Below are positions 21,493 through 34,200 of a DNA stretch of 64,000 nucleotides, piece by piece. The DNA is taken from NCBI GenBank assembly GCA_027627225.1, contig CM051040.1, forward strand, positions 26,630,634 to 26,694,633, in the 5' to 3' direction. The DNA comes from Congeria kusceri (taxonomy: Eukaryota; Mollusca; Bivalvia; Myida; Dreissenidae). Position numbers and translations under genes: made by a program. The stretch's first letter is position 1. Every line of letters begins with the position of its first letter. The notes under the pieces were generated by a model, which searched no databases, was not told the origin of the DNA, and worked only from the letters and a program-made list of their open reading frames with translations.

Positions 21493-23192
21493 AATGTTAA
21501 ATTTGCAAAATGCAGAATAATTTTTCTGAACAACGATTATCTACACAGCGGCAGCAATTATACGCTCACTGCGCAACCCCCCTGACCTAATTTCCGGCGT
21601 ATTCGGAACACCTCGGTAAACAATGTCGAAAAGGTCAATATGTTGGGAACAAGAACAACACATACCGTATTTATATCAGTATTTGTTGTATTATATGCAT
21701 TCATGTCATTTAAATTGTATGTAAATACACAACATAACGAAGAAATATCCAATAACTAACAATCACTCAAAAATCATAAAATGACAAACAGTAACGAAAA
21801 TCAACTCAAAGACAAAGATTTTCAAAACGTTTCAATGAAAGAATCTAACAGTCGTATAATTTGTTGTCTTCTTTAATGGAAGCTGTTTCATTTAAATGGA
21901 CCGTACAGAAATACAATGTTGTTTAATAAATTTCAATTGCAAATGATGTGATTAAAGATATATTACAGACAGTAATGTTTCCACAGGTCATTTATGTTTC
22001 AAAATTTATTTGAATTCTGTTTAGATACAACCATTTTGAAAACATTTCAACTGTTTGAAGAATTGTCTTGTTCGAACAAAATATGGTCAGTTCAAATATA
22101 TTGTAATACATTACATATAAATACATTTGATTTGTGTTTAATGCTATTATATTATGCCGACATGTTCAGACATATATTTGTTTCTATTCCGAAAGAAACG
22201 ACAACAGCTCTATACATAATTTTAAAAGGATGACGTTAAGATTATAGTGTCAACACTGACAGAACAAAGTGTTTCCTAGTTTTTAGCGCTTTTTTTTCAT
22301 TTCCTATTTAGACAATCAAAAAAAGGGTAGAAAGCTAAACAGTGCGGAATGGCATAAAAAATATGTAATGTTGAGGTAGAATTGGTTCCAGCTACAAAAT
22401 ATAGACAAAACAAAGTTATCATGAAAAACGCAGTAAATGACATTGAAATGTATAATTTGAAGCAAATGCAATAATTGAGCATATGTATGTCTGAATGTCT
22501 GACCAAACACGAGTACAACGGAAAAGGAACATCAAAATTGTGTGGAATCCAGTCCTAAAATGTAAATTTAAGTTCCATGAAGATATTAGAATGTGTTTAT
22601 ATATTAATGAAAATGCTTTCAACTAACGGACTTGCCTTTCAACAATTAATGAATACTATAAACTTAGTCTTAATCTTAAATATCAGCAACTGAAAGTCAC
22701 AAAAGTTCACAAAGAAGTATAGCGCAGACAAATTAACCTGAAACTCATCAACTCTATTGTCATAATTACATGTATAGACTTGACTAAAATTTATACTGGG
22801 TTTTGTTCTTGCACGTGTTTTACATGTTTAATAATACCATAACTAAAGTTAAAGTGGAACACAAAAACATACACTTCAATTCCTTTTTGAAAGTGAACGT
22901 ATATATTCATAGTAACAGATCAGTAAAATAATCCCTCAGAAAGGTCAGTGTCTGGCTAATGTTCCTGAGCTCTAGCATTTTCATCTACTGGTCATACGTT
23001 TCAGATAACATTCACAGTTAATGTGGTACATTTCTAGAACAAATTGAACAAATGATGTGTGAGAATACAACACGTTTTCTAACAATTCTTAACACGTATG
23101 CATTTGTAAACCACTTTCATTCCATCAGATACGTCCTTTTATACCTGTTTTTCACGTACGAACTAAACCATTTTCAATTCATGAAATAGAAA

Positions 23193-23450
23193 TGTGGCGC
23201 GTCGTGGAAAAATGGACTTAATGCATGTGCGTAAAGTGTCGTCCCGGATTAGCCTGTGCAGTCCGCACAGGCTAATCCGGGACAACACTTTCCGCCTAAA
23301 GTGGATTTATGGTTAGAAAACACTTCATTGAAACAGAAAATACCATAAAAGCGGAAAGTGCCGTCCTGGATTAGCCTGTGCGGACTGCACAGACTAATCT
23401 GGGACGACACTTTACACACATTAAGACCGGTTTTCTCACGACGCGCCACA
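23193..23450. mobile_element. Palindromic MITE, tandem unit 1 (core inverted)
   Basis: Family member with ends GTGGCGCGTCGTGG and ACGACGCGCCAC. The non-palindromic core (about 23293-23353) is in the opposite orientation to units 2 and 3, while the flank CCATTTTCAATTCATGAAAT is the same. Confidence 0.9.
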
Positions 23451-23477
23451 AACCATTTTCAATTCATGAAATAGAAA

Positions 23478-23742
23478 TGTGGCGCGTCGTGGGAAAACCG
23501 GGCCTAATGCATGTGCGTAAAGTGTCGTCCCGTTTTAGCCTGTGCAGTCCACACAGGCTAATCCGGGACGGCACTTTCCGCTTTTATGGTATTTTCTGTT
23601 TTAAGAAAAGTCTCTTCTAAACATAAATCCACTGTAGGCGGAAAGTGTCGTCCTGGATTAGCCTGTGCGGACTGCACAGGCTAATCTGGGACGACACCTT
23701 ACGCACATGCATTAAGACCGGTTTTCTCACGACGCACCACAA
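23478..23742. mobile_element. Palindromic MITE, tandem unit 2
   Basis: Core reads GCTTTTATGGTATTTTCTGT. Nearly identical to unit 3, including the 30-bp flank between units. The repeat period is 285 bp (units 1-2) and 291 bp (units 2-3). Confidence 0.9.
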
Positions 23743-23768
23743 ACCATTTTCAATTCATGAAATAGAAA

Positions 23769-24033
23769 TGTGGCGCGTCGTGGGAAAACCGGGCCTAATG
23801 CATGTGCGTAAAGTGTCGTCCCGTTTTAGCCTGTGCAGTCCACACAGGCTAATCCGGGACGGCACTTTCCGCTTTTATGGTATTTTCTGTTTTAAGAAAA
23901 GTCTCTTCTAAACATAAATCCACTGTAGGCGGAAAGTGTCGTCCTGGATTAGCCTGTGCGGACTGCACAGGCTAATCTGGGACGACACCTTACGCACATG
24001 CATTAAGACCGGTTTTCTCACAACGCGCCACAA
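23769..24033. mobile_element. Palindromic MITE, tandem unit 3
   Basis: Differs from unit 2 by only a few bases near the right end (CACAACGCGCC versus CACGACGCACC). The apparent reading frames in units 2 and 3 are the same translation of a repeat. Confidence 0.9.
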
Positions 24034-24111
24034 ATGTATGACAATTACTTTTTCACATACTAGTAAAACAATTATTAATCTTTTTAATTGATTAAATATA
24101 ACATTTAACAT

Positions 24112-24530
24112 TCCACATATAAACTAAACCATGTCCTTGACATCAAATATGACAGTTAATATTTCATAAATAAACTAAACCATGTTCTTGACATAAAGTA
24201 TTACAGTTAATATTTCACATATAAACTAAACCATATTCTTGACATCAAGTATTACAGTTAATATTTCACATATACACTAAACCATATTCTTGACATCAAG
24301 TATTACAGTTAATATTTCACAACCATGTTCTTGACATCAAGTATTACAGTTAATATTTCATATGTAAACTAAACCATGTTCTTGATATAAAGTATTACAG
24401 TTAATACTTCATATGTAAACTAAACCATGTTCTTGACATCAAATATGACAGTTAATATTTTATATGTACCCTAAATCATGTTCTTGACATCAAATATGAC
24501 ATTTAATATTTTTATATGTAAACTTATACA
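24112..24530. repeat. 51-bp tandem array, about eight copies
   Basis: Unit AAACTAAACCATGTTCTTGA plus CATCAAGTATTACAGTTAAT and TATTTCATATGT. One unit is shortened (near 24320). Confidence 0.9.
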
Positions 24531-25076
24531 AATGGTTTAAGTAATCACTCTAAACATAACCTTAGGTTTTTCAATTAAATAATGCCAGAACATTAATGCT
24601 AGCTTATACGGCTGTATATTTTATCACGTCATTAATAAAATCCACATAAAATCGAGGTCATGCACGGCCTTTGAAATGAAAATACTTCGTTTAATACAGT
24701 ATGTTAATTTGGAAGATGTCAAACCAGTCCGAACAAAAACAATAAAAGACAAACGACAATATTCCAATGTATAAAATGTAGTTAAATAGCAAACAATAGT
24801 ACAGCTCAGTCATGCAGATCTCATCCATGCAGTTTGTGAATGAAATAAAGTTACTGAAAACAAAATGTACAGTAAAACATGTGTACACAATGTGTTACCC
24901 TTATTTAATGAAGCTCCACAGAGACAACTTAGGTAAATGTTTAAAACCATTAACGTTCTTACATCATTTTTGTATCATATACATTGAAGTTTCAAATTCT
25001 AAGTCATATTGAACAGTTGCTTCTTCATTTTCATTTTTGTGAACACATTTCATCTAGAAAATATTTCCTGTTCTGG

Positions 25077-25852
25077 GCTGATCCAGTAGGACAGTTTCTG
25101 CTTTTATGGTATTTTCTGTTCAAAGAGTCTCTTCTAAACATATACTGTTCATCTGTATTCTCGCCGTACTTAACCTTTAAGAAAATATTTGGAGCAAAAA
25201 ACAACTAACAAAACATTTTCTTTCAATAACATGCTATAAATTGAACCTTTTCACGAAAATAACAACTGGAAATTGTGTTTAAAAGTAAATTATTCGTCCT
25301 TAAATTATTCTGTTTTTCAATGCAGCCATCTTGAAAAACTACGTCATCAGTAACCTCGCGGTAAAACTTTTGTTTTGAAATAAGTTTGCTGTTAGTGTAT
25401 AAACAAACACAAATACACTTTAAATTGTTGAATTGTAACCTTAAACAAATATAACAAAACTATAATTTGAGTCTTCATTTATAGTTACTCAAGCAGACGA
25501 AAGTGTAGACATTGACCCCCTAATATCTACCGATAGCTGCAAGCTGATACGAAAGTTATTTATATTTATGGTTTCAAATCATATTACTTGTTTAAATTCG
25601 AATGAATTAATTTATAACTTATTATTTTCTTAAAGAAAACCCAAAATATGTTAGATGTTGACAATTAAGCATGAAAATCCGAAGATAAACAATTACCGCG
25701 AAAATAGAGATACCGCGAGAATACCGATGCCGAGTATAAATCTACTATAGGCGGAAAGTGTCGTCCCGGATTAGCTTGTGCGGATTGCACAGGCTGACCT
25801 GTGGCAACACTACGCACGTGCAGTAAGCCCGGTTTTCCCATGACACACCACA
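25077..25852. mobile_element. Palindromic MITE split by a nested transposon
   Basis: The left piece ends CTCTTCTAAACATA at 25142. The right piece resumes TAAATCTACTATAGGCGG at 25737, exactly the next bases of the intact family member (compare 29320-29350). The outer left arm is missing. Confidence 0.85.
25143..25736. mobile_element. 594-bp insertion with TA duplication
   Basis: Flanked by TA on both sides. Ends TACTGTTCATCTGTATTCTC and, inverted, TACTCGGCATCGGTATTCTC share about 15 of 20 bases. TA target duplication points to a Tc1/mariner-type non-autonomous element. No transposase seen. Confidence 0.75.
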
Positions 25853-26123
25853 TTTATTATCTTCAGGTTTATTAAACAGCCCATAAACAAAGACGAAGTG
25901 GAAAATTGGGCCATAGAATATGTTTGCAATGTATGCATTCAAGTCAAATTACCCATGACTCATCCAAACACTTAAATGATCAGAAAATAAAAGCATACCC
26001 GGTAGTTTGTAAATTTAGGGAAAACTATTATGACTATTACTTTAGTGTATCAATTTTAAAATGTGCTAACTATTTACATATAGATACGTTTTACATTTGC
26101 ATTGTATAAATATATAATATTAA

Positions 26124-26213
26124 TATGAGGCGTGTTTTGGGAGAACCGGGCTTAATCCTAGATCAGCCTTTACGCACATGAATTAAGCCCGGTTTTCCCA
26201 CGACATGCCTCAT
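26124..26213. mobile_element. Palindromic MITE, minimal 90-bp derivative
   Basis: Only the outer arms remain: TGAGGCGTGTTTTGGGAGAA and TTCCCACGACATGCCTCA with a short remnant between. An internal-deletion form of the same family. Confidence 0.8.
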
Positions 26214-26323
26214 ATATATTTCCACCAACGACATTTGTTTGCGAAGCCTAACTGCGTGCTCGATCATTATCTCAATACAACAAATATCAAATTATTTCAA
26301 TTATGAGAAAGAATGTAAACCTC

Positions 26324-26560
26324 TGGGCCCAGTTGCTCAAAACTTTAACGGACAATTAAGCTAACGGCCGTTAACTTTTGGATGAAGTTTTTGATGTAAA
26401 TAAAATTTTAAAGTCTGCATTTATTCTAAATAAATTGATATGCTCAAATAATTGTCAAATGCTTCATAAGCGAGTTGCTTGCAATATTAGTTTTATTTAC
26501 ATCAAAAGTTAACAGGCCGTTAGCTTAACCGGCCGTTAAAGTTTTGAGCAACTGGGCCCA
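26324..26560. mobile_element. 237-bp dyad MITE (TGGGCCCAGTTGCTC ends)
   Basis: Perfect 15-bp ends TGGGCCCAGTTGCTC / GAGCAACTGGGCCCA. Complementarity continues about 55 bp inward with gaps (GGCCGTTAAC / GTTAACAGGCC). AT-rich loop. Confidence 0.85.
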
Positions 26561-27670
26561 GGTCTACTCAATTCCATTTTTGATATTTAGTCAGTCACTT
26601 GCTTAGAAATAACACTGGTACTAACATTATTTTTACAAACCCAGGTAAATTTATACACAGCACAATTAATTGTGTTGGCTGTTTCGTATTTTATTCAGCT
26701 TGGTCTTATAGATAAAACTGATTGTGAAATTTGTACGCAGCACAAATAATTGTGTCGGCTATTTTGTATTTCATAAAGCTTGGTCTTACAGCAGACGTGG
26801 GAAAAAACTACATCATAGATGTAGAAATCCATGATAGCATACGTATGTTCACAACAAAATAAAATTTGCTGCCTATTACGTGTAGATTTGTTAATAAGCA
26901 AATTGTCATCCGACTTCCTTGAAAGTTAAGGCGCTATAAAACATGGAGAACGTAGTTCCAACTACCTGGTAGACATGTACGTACAAACATGAAATTTGTT
27001 CGGTCAAAATTACAGTAAGTTTGAAAAATGCTTCTATTAATGTACATTGCACAGTATAATGTTCCCAAACGAATTTAACACACATACGAGTACATGTAAT
27101 ATGTACCAACTTCTTTGACTTGTGTAAGTCACACAACTGTATGCGGAAAGCGCTCATGAGGATGTATAACGATACAAATATACATTCAAAGTATAATTAT
27201 GTCACTGGCAAAAATATGGAAATTGAAAATGAATGAACAAAACATTGACACATGAGTATACTTATTTTCACCGAGAATGTCTGAGTTAACAAGCAACTGC
27301 TAATATCATTATGTAACTGTGGAAAATAGACTCGTAATTGTAGACATTTTCCTACATGCACAATACTCCAATGCCGTATAGTATTTCCAGCCGTCTGCAT
27401 GCTTCTATCAGTTTTCCTCGCTTGACCCCTTCACAGTTCACTGAACACAGCAACCTGTCAAATTTACAAAACCAACATTCCAATAATGGTCGTTCCGCAT
27501 GACAACAAACTCGACAATGGAAGCTTAAAATTACTTTCTTGAAGATCATGGCAATAAAGTTACTACCCTTTGAATCACATGGCAAACTGGGTTTACCTCC
27601 CTTGCATCCTACTCAGCAAATCTGAATAACTGTCTGATGAAAATCATCACTTCTTTCAGTTTATTTAACG

Positions 27671-27896
27671 GGGCCCATTCACAAAGCTCCTTAGAGAAAA
27701 CTTTAGTTCATTCATAAAATTCCTTAAGCCGATGACTGTCTCATGTAAAGGTCTATTATCATTTAAATGTTTGAAACTAGTAAATATTGCTTCGATATTT
27801 CATACTTAACCCTTTTGTAAACCGAAATCTGTGAAATGTTCGCTTAAGTACAGCTTATGTTAAGATTTTCCTTAGGAGCTTTGTGAATACCCGCCC
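27671..27896. mobile_element. 226-bp dyad MITE (CATTCACAAAGCTCCTTA)
   Basis: CATTCACAAAGCTCCTTAG and CCTTAGGAGCTTTGTGAATAC are inverted, with further diverged complementarity inside. It lies in the 3' flank of RAR. Confidence 0.75.
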
Positions 27897-28092
27897 AGTT
27901 TTTACCATACAATCCCTACAAAAAACTTGAGGATATTGACAAGCATTGTCATTTCAATAGCAAAGAGGTAAAATTGCGTCCTCCCAAAATACAGTACACG
28001 ATGGCTAAAACTTGTCAGCTAAAATTGTCCAGTTTCAACACAAATATGAATGAAACCATGACAAAAATATTCACACAAAATATCCCTGAAGT

Positions 28093-28098
28093 TTTATT
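28093..28098 (-). promoter_or_regulatory. Candidate polyadenylation signal of RAR
   Basis: AATAAA on the minus strand about 65 bases after the RAR stop codon. It is the nearest canonical hexamer, and a second one lies near 27660. If used, the 3' UTR is very short. Confidence 0.4.
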
Positions 28099-28163
28099 CA
28101 GCATGTGCCAACATAAATGTGCACATACTGAGGCAATTTTTTCCCTCGGCGACACTGCAAGTG

Positions 28164-28264
28164 TCATGGTATGCAAACATTCTCTGTCCGGTCTAACATT
28201 TCTATTATCAAGGGAGGCAACTCTCCTGGCATTTCCAATCGTAAGTGCAACACCCTTTCAGCGC
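28164..28264 (-). CDS. RAR: RAR last coding exon: helix 12 (AF-2) and stop
   Basis: Acceptor TTTTTTCAG|GCGCTG, phase 1, reading [20 protein letters not shown] and [12 protein letters not shown], then TGA. The AF-2 core LIIEML keeps the conserved Glu but has Ile where vertebrate RARs have Arg (LIREML). The C-terminal F region is very short. No longer reading frame marks this exon; it was found by its phase and family motif. Confidence 0.93.
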
Positions 28265-31200
28265 CTGAAAAAAAAATGTTGTTAATGCACAATGAATGAG
28301 TGAACCGTCGATAAATGTGGTTTAGAAAATAATTTACTTCCATTTTTTAATTACTCTTTATTCAACACATATAGTTCTAGAATAAATAATGAACTAGCAA
28401 GGAATGAATTAAATTCAAATTTTACAGATTTGTATAGATGCAAAAACACTGACCATTTAAACAGATAATGGTTCTAAAATGGTTGCAATTGTTGTTGTTT
28501 TTTATCATTCAAGATATAAATCTGTGACTTTAAGACATACAGTAATGGTTTAAGAGTTTTTATCCCATTATCCCAGGTGTATTGATGAAATAATGAAACC
28601 ACATGAAAAGCAACAAACAAAAAGATAACTCAAAATTGACATCCCAAATGGATAAAAGGAAACCATAAAATTTGCTCAGTAAAATTAAAGCTGGGGTCAT
28701 ATCCACAATGCTCTTAAGAAAAATGTCAACTTAAGTCATATTTACATGAAAAATTTTACCAATTGTTTTCCTTCAGAAAATCATTATATATGTCAAATAT
28801 ATTTGACATATGGTAAAATAAGAAGCATATATTGATTCTTTACCAGATGAAAACCATTTAAGAGAAAATAAACTTTAAAGCAAGCAGCTACAGACTTTAG
28901 GAAATCAATAATTTTAAGAAATTTACTAAATTAGACGCTTTGTGGATATGAGCCGAGCAATTTCGAAGAACAGCATTACTTGCACAACAAACCTTTCACA
29001 CTTATGCCTCTGAGATCAGTAATTTTCATTAACATTTTAGCGTAAATCTGGGGCGTGTCTTTCCGGCGTGACAACACGTAGTGTTTTAATGCTTCTAATA
29101 TCGGTTCCTGCATTTCTTCTACCTTCTTGGAACTCTCCAGTCCAGACCGATCTGTGAACAGAATTTGATTTATTAAATTTACAATTGAGACGCGTCGTGG
29201 GAAAACCGGGCCTAATGCATGTGCGTAAAGTGTCGTCCCGGATTAGCCTGTGCAGTCCACACAGGCTAATCCGGGATGGCACTTTCCGATTTTATTGTAT
29301 TTTCTGTTTCAAGAAAGTCTCTTCTAAACATAAATCCACTGTAGGCGGAAAGTGTCGTCCTTGATTAGCCTGTGCGGACTGCACAGACTAATCCGGGACG
29401 ACACTTAACGCACATGCATTAAGACCGGTTTTCCCACGACGCGCCACAATTCATTTGTCTGACTGGCCCCATTCCCCTGCTTAAATAGTATATCTTTTTC
29501 CCCATTATTTACCTTAAAATTCCCCTTAGAATGTAAGCTTTATTATGAAAAAAAAATTGACAAAAATTGACAAAGATAGAGGAATTTTCGTAAACAATCC
29601 CAGCAATTGTTTTTATCAAATCAAGTTTGTGCATAAACTAAGTTACCAACTGTAGCAAAACAATTTATTAATGCTTTATAACAGAGTAGACTATAAAAAT
29701 GTAACAATACTTTTCTACAAAAGCAAGACCCCTTTTTCCGTCTGAAGGACCCCGCCACCTTTCCACCAAAGGCAAAAAAACCCACTCGTATCATAAGTGA
29801 CACTTTGTAGACTTTTAAACTTGAAACAATTAAATGTTGGTGTTTGAGAAGTAGACGTTATTTCTGTTGAAGACGCATCCAAATTTCATTCCGGCAGTGT
29901 ATTTATGCATGAATATATTACAAAGCGATAACAAAGAAGATATCAGTGAATGCAAGTAATTATGAGTATTCTATATATTCCACTGTATAAACAGTTGCAT
30001 CTGACTAATGTTAATAGCAACAGCGTAATACACATAAACTAAGGCAAGAATAACTATAAACTGTAAGAGACGCATTGAATTTTGCCAATATAGTAAACGA
30101 GTGTCAGGTCAATTTGTATGAGCTGTAACAGAAATAAATTTTGCCAATATAGTTTATAAGTGTCAGGTCAATTTGTTCAAGCTATAAAAGGGAAACAATG
30201 CAGTTTAAACGTGTTTGTTAAATTCAGACATGATGACGTTTATGGTATTATTTGCATGTTTCAAAATAAAATAACTGAATCCTTCGCCTTATATACAAAA
30301 CCTACCTCCTGAAATGAGGCAAATACAGCAGAGCGCGGCAAGTTCCGTCTCGTCTACGTCCATGTCGCATAACGATCGGGCAAACCGGAATATTGTATCC
30401 GTGAGCGATCCGAACCCGGCAGACTCAAGCTGTTCCCGCGAGACCTTCATTCCTCCACTGAAAACCATTGTGTCAGATTCCTGATCGTATCGCGAACTTA
30501 AACGCAAAATCTGAAAATAAATGCTGCATGTATTTATATGTTGTTGGATTTGTTCTTGATATTTACATAATCCGAGTAAATTTCATTATGGTAATTAAAA
30601 TAAATGTATGCAATCATCATTTTTCTTTGTCAGTCTAGTCTGTGCAGTATGACAACTTAAGCTTGATGTGCCATGTTTTCAAACAAATGATCAAATAAAA
30701 TAAAATAAATATCTTCATACTTGAGCTATCAATATTTTACGTAAATATCCTCGTTTTCTATACATTCCTTGCAAATAATAATTAACAAACAGTATGCATC
30801 AGTTACCACCCTTGAATCTCCAAACCACGAATTCTGATAAGATTCGTCACCATTTCACCATAATCTTTAAAGAGGGCTTATAACTAGATCTCAGGAAATT
30901 CTAATGGCATAAACCTTCTGCACAGGTGCCTCTAATGGGACAACACTTCTACAGCTTATACACCACCGGGAATTCTAATGTGAGTACACTTCAACAGCTT
31001 ATTCTCCACAGGAAGTTCTAATGAGACAACACTTCAACAGCTTATTCTCCACAGGAAGTTCTAATGAGACAACACTTCAACAGCTAATTCTCCACAGAAA
31101 GTTCTAATGGGAGATAATTTCAGCAGCTTTTGCTCCACAGGAAATTCTAATGAGAGTATACTTCAACAGCTTATTCTCCACAGGAAGTTGTAATGGGAGA

Positions 31201-34200
31201 TCACTTCAACAGCTAATTCTCCACAGGAAGTTGTAATGGGAGAACACTTCAACAGTTAATTCTCCACAGGAAGTTGTAATGGGAGAACACTTCAACAGCT
31301 AATTCTCCACAGGAAGTTCTAATGGAAGATAATTTCAATAGCTATTGCTCCACAGGAAATTCTAATGAGAGTATATTTCACCAGCTAATGTCCCACAGGA
31401 AATTCTTTTTTTTTTTGTTATTCCAAATTTATTAATTTTCATAGACATATTTGTTATACTTGAACATACAAAAACACCATTTATAAACCTTGTACATAAG
31501 TATGTCTAGAAAAAATAAAGATGTTTTAATGTTTTGTCAGGGAGGTCAATTGAAAAGGTGTATATGAAGAAAAGGGAAAAAAAAAAAATCTATCAAATAT
31601 AAGTAGGGTGTTTGAAAATAAAAGTTTTGTTTGTTTAACTCTACCAGTGGAAAAAAAAATAAAAATAAAAAAGTGTATTTGGAAAAAAAACAATTATTTC
31701 ACAAAAGTGACTGGACTGTGACCAGAAGTTATAAATAAATGAAAAGCTGGTTAAAAAATTAGTTAGGATGTTTGGATGGGGCTTTCACGTTCGTCAGATG
31801 CCTCCATAAAACATCTCCAGCGTAATTGATGTATTTGGCTCTTATTAGTTGACTTTGCTATAATTTCTTCAATTTTGAGGCGATTATTTAGGACATTTTG
31901 AAAACTGGCTATTTGAGGCACACGTTTTTCAAGTTTGCTTTTGAAAATATAGTACTTAGCTAACATAACTATAAAATTTATACAGAATGAATCATTTTTG
32001 TTTACTGTTACGCAGTTACAAAAGGACATAGTGGTAAAAGTTAGTTCTATGTTTTCTTCAATTCTAAGTTTTTCTTGTATATACTGCTTTACATCAGTCC
32101 AAAATATTTGGGTCCATTGGCATTCCCAGAACAAATGTAAATTTGATTCTGGGTACATAGAGCAAAAGTCACATAGATTTGAGGGTGTTAAATTGCATTT
32201 GTATAAGTATATATTGTTGGGGATGATCTGCATTAAATATTTGTATTGGAAATACCTAATTTTAGTATCAATTGATAACTTTAGTGGTTGGCTGAAAATA
32301 GTCTTGGGGTCTAGAGATTCCAAATCTAATACTGTTTTCCATTTGCTCATTTGTTTGAATTCAATGGGTTTTTCTCTTTTTAACAGTAATTTCACAGGAA
32401 ATTCTAATGGAAGAACACTTCAACAGCTAATTCTCCACAGTAAATTTTAATAGAACACTTGAACAGCTAAATCTCCACAGGGAATTCTAATGGGAGAACG
32501 CTGCAACAGCTAATTCTCCACAGAAAATTCTTATGGGAGAACACTTCATTAGCTAAATCTATACAGGACATTGTAATCGGAGAACATTACAACAGCTAAT
32601 GCTCCACAGAATATTCTAAGGGGAGAACACATACCAGGTAATTTTTCACCAGAAATTTTATGGGAAAAACTTCAACAGCTAATTATCTACAGGAAATTCC
32701 AACGAGAGAGAACTTAATGCGGCTGTCATGCTGTCTAAACAAACAATTATCTCTACCAGGAACACTTTCTTACCATAATCTCTAAACAAGCTGCCTTAAG
32801 TAATGTGATTTGATCTGTGGTGCTCAGCGCCAGGAACCCAGAAATCTTCTTAGCAAAATCGACAATTTTTATAATGCCTCGAGATGACAGTTCTGTGATT
32901 TTCTCCCATAGCATTATGCTCTCAGCTGTGAGTTCTTTCTTCTGTTCCTGAAATTCAGATTCAAGAAATATATCTGCCTCATGAATCATCATCTTGATCA
33001 TCATCACCAGCAGCAGCAGCATCCACAGAAACAACGAACACTATATAGAATTGTCACATTTTTACGTAACAAAGCTGAGTTTAGCTCGGGAATCGTAACT
33101 GTTCCAAAACTTTTTTGACAATCTTATCGTATTTTTCCATTTTTTACATGTTTTACCAATAAAACCACCAAGTCATTAACATTCGTCTTCCTAATCATCA
33201 TCATCTCATCATCATACAAGTTTCAAAATTACCTTTTTATCACTTTCACTGAACAGTTCTGATTTAAAGTCACGTTTTTCCCGACACGTTTCTGACAAGC
33301 CGACAAGTTTGATGCTGTTCATATTGAGAGGGGAAAGGGGCACAACGTCGTCTTTTGAGTAAGTTGCCCGGTGAGCTTCCAAAATATCCTGAATTACAAA
33401 CAAATATATAAATATTTTAATCTATAAAACTATGTATATAAGTCTGTACATTTATATAGTTAAATGTTAATTAGTGTTTGTTAAACACTTTCATTTCAGC
33501 TAAAAATATCGAATAAATTACTGATTTAGGAGTGTTAATTGAATTTTTATTCATTTATATCATTCGAAAACTGAAGTAAAATCTATAAATAGATATCCAC
33601 AATGGAACTATATAGAGATAAGTCGTAATGCATAATGTCTAACAGACATTTTAGTGATGAGAGATCATCTGAAAAATAAATACAAATTGTTTCAAGGATA
33701 TAACAGAACAATTTATGAATTGTTAGACTGCAAGCAAGATTGTGCATTTTAGTACATCAACAGCCTTGAAATGTATTTATAATCTCTTTTTACTCATACA
33801 AAAACATGGAGGAAAAAGCAGGATTGTACTTGTATATCACAGAAAGGGCTTTTTAATGAATTGACACAAGTCCTTTTACTATGACAACAATATTTTCACA
33901 CTGCAAGCATGAACGATTTTACATCTTTATTAAATAAAAGGCCTTACAATGTATTGATAATGTCCTTATACTCAGATAACAGACGTTTATTTAGCGATTG
34001 CAGGAAAGGCGGCAGGACCAATTTGAAGTAATGAAAATTTAAAAATACAAGACAAATTTTACCATCACTTCAATCTCCCATTGTAATGTACATAGCTTTT
34101 TCTTCATAGTTTTAATACTGATAATTCCTTTGGTTTCTTCATCAGGCTAACTTAAGACATCAAGGGCGGAAATTTTCAGATTAGGGGCGAATATACACAT

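Noticed and set aside
23249..24111. Repeated small proteins ([18 protein letters not shown]).
   Set aside because: Translations of the palindromic MITE, present in both orientations.
27352..27585. Cys-rich minus-strand frame (CRVCCHAERPLLECWFCKFD) as a zinc-finger exon.
   Set aside because: It lies beyond the RAR stop and polyadenylation signal, lacks splice sites in a consistent phase, and matches no finger spacing I know.
27974..28285. Plus-strand 103-residue frame.
   Set aside because: Antisense shadow of the RAR last exon and 3' UTR.
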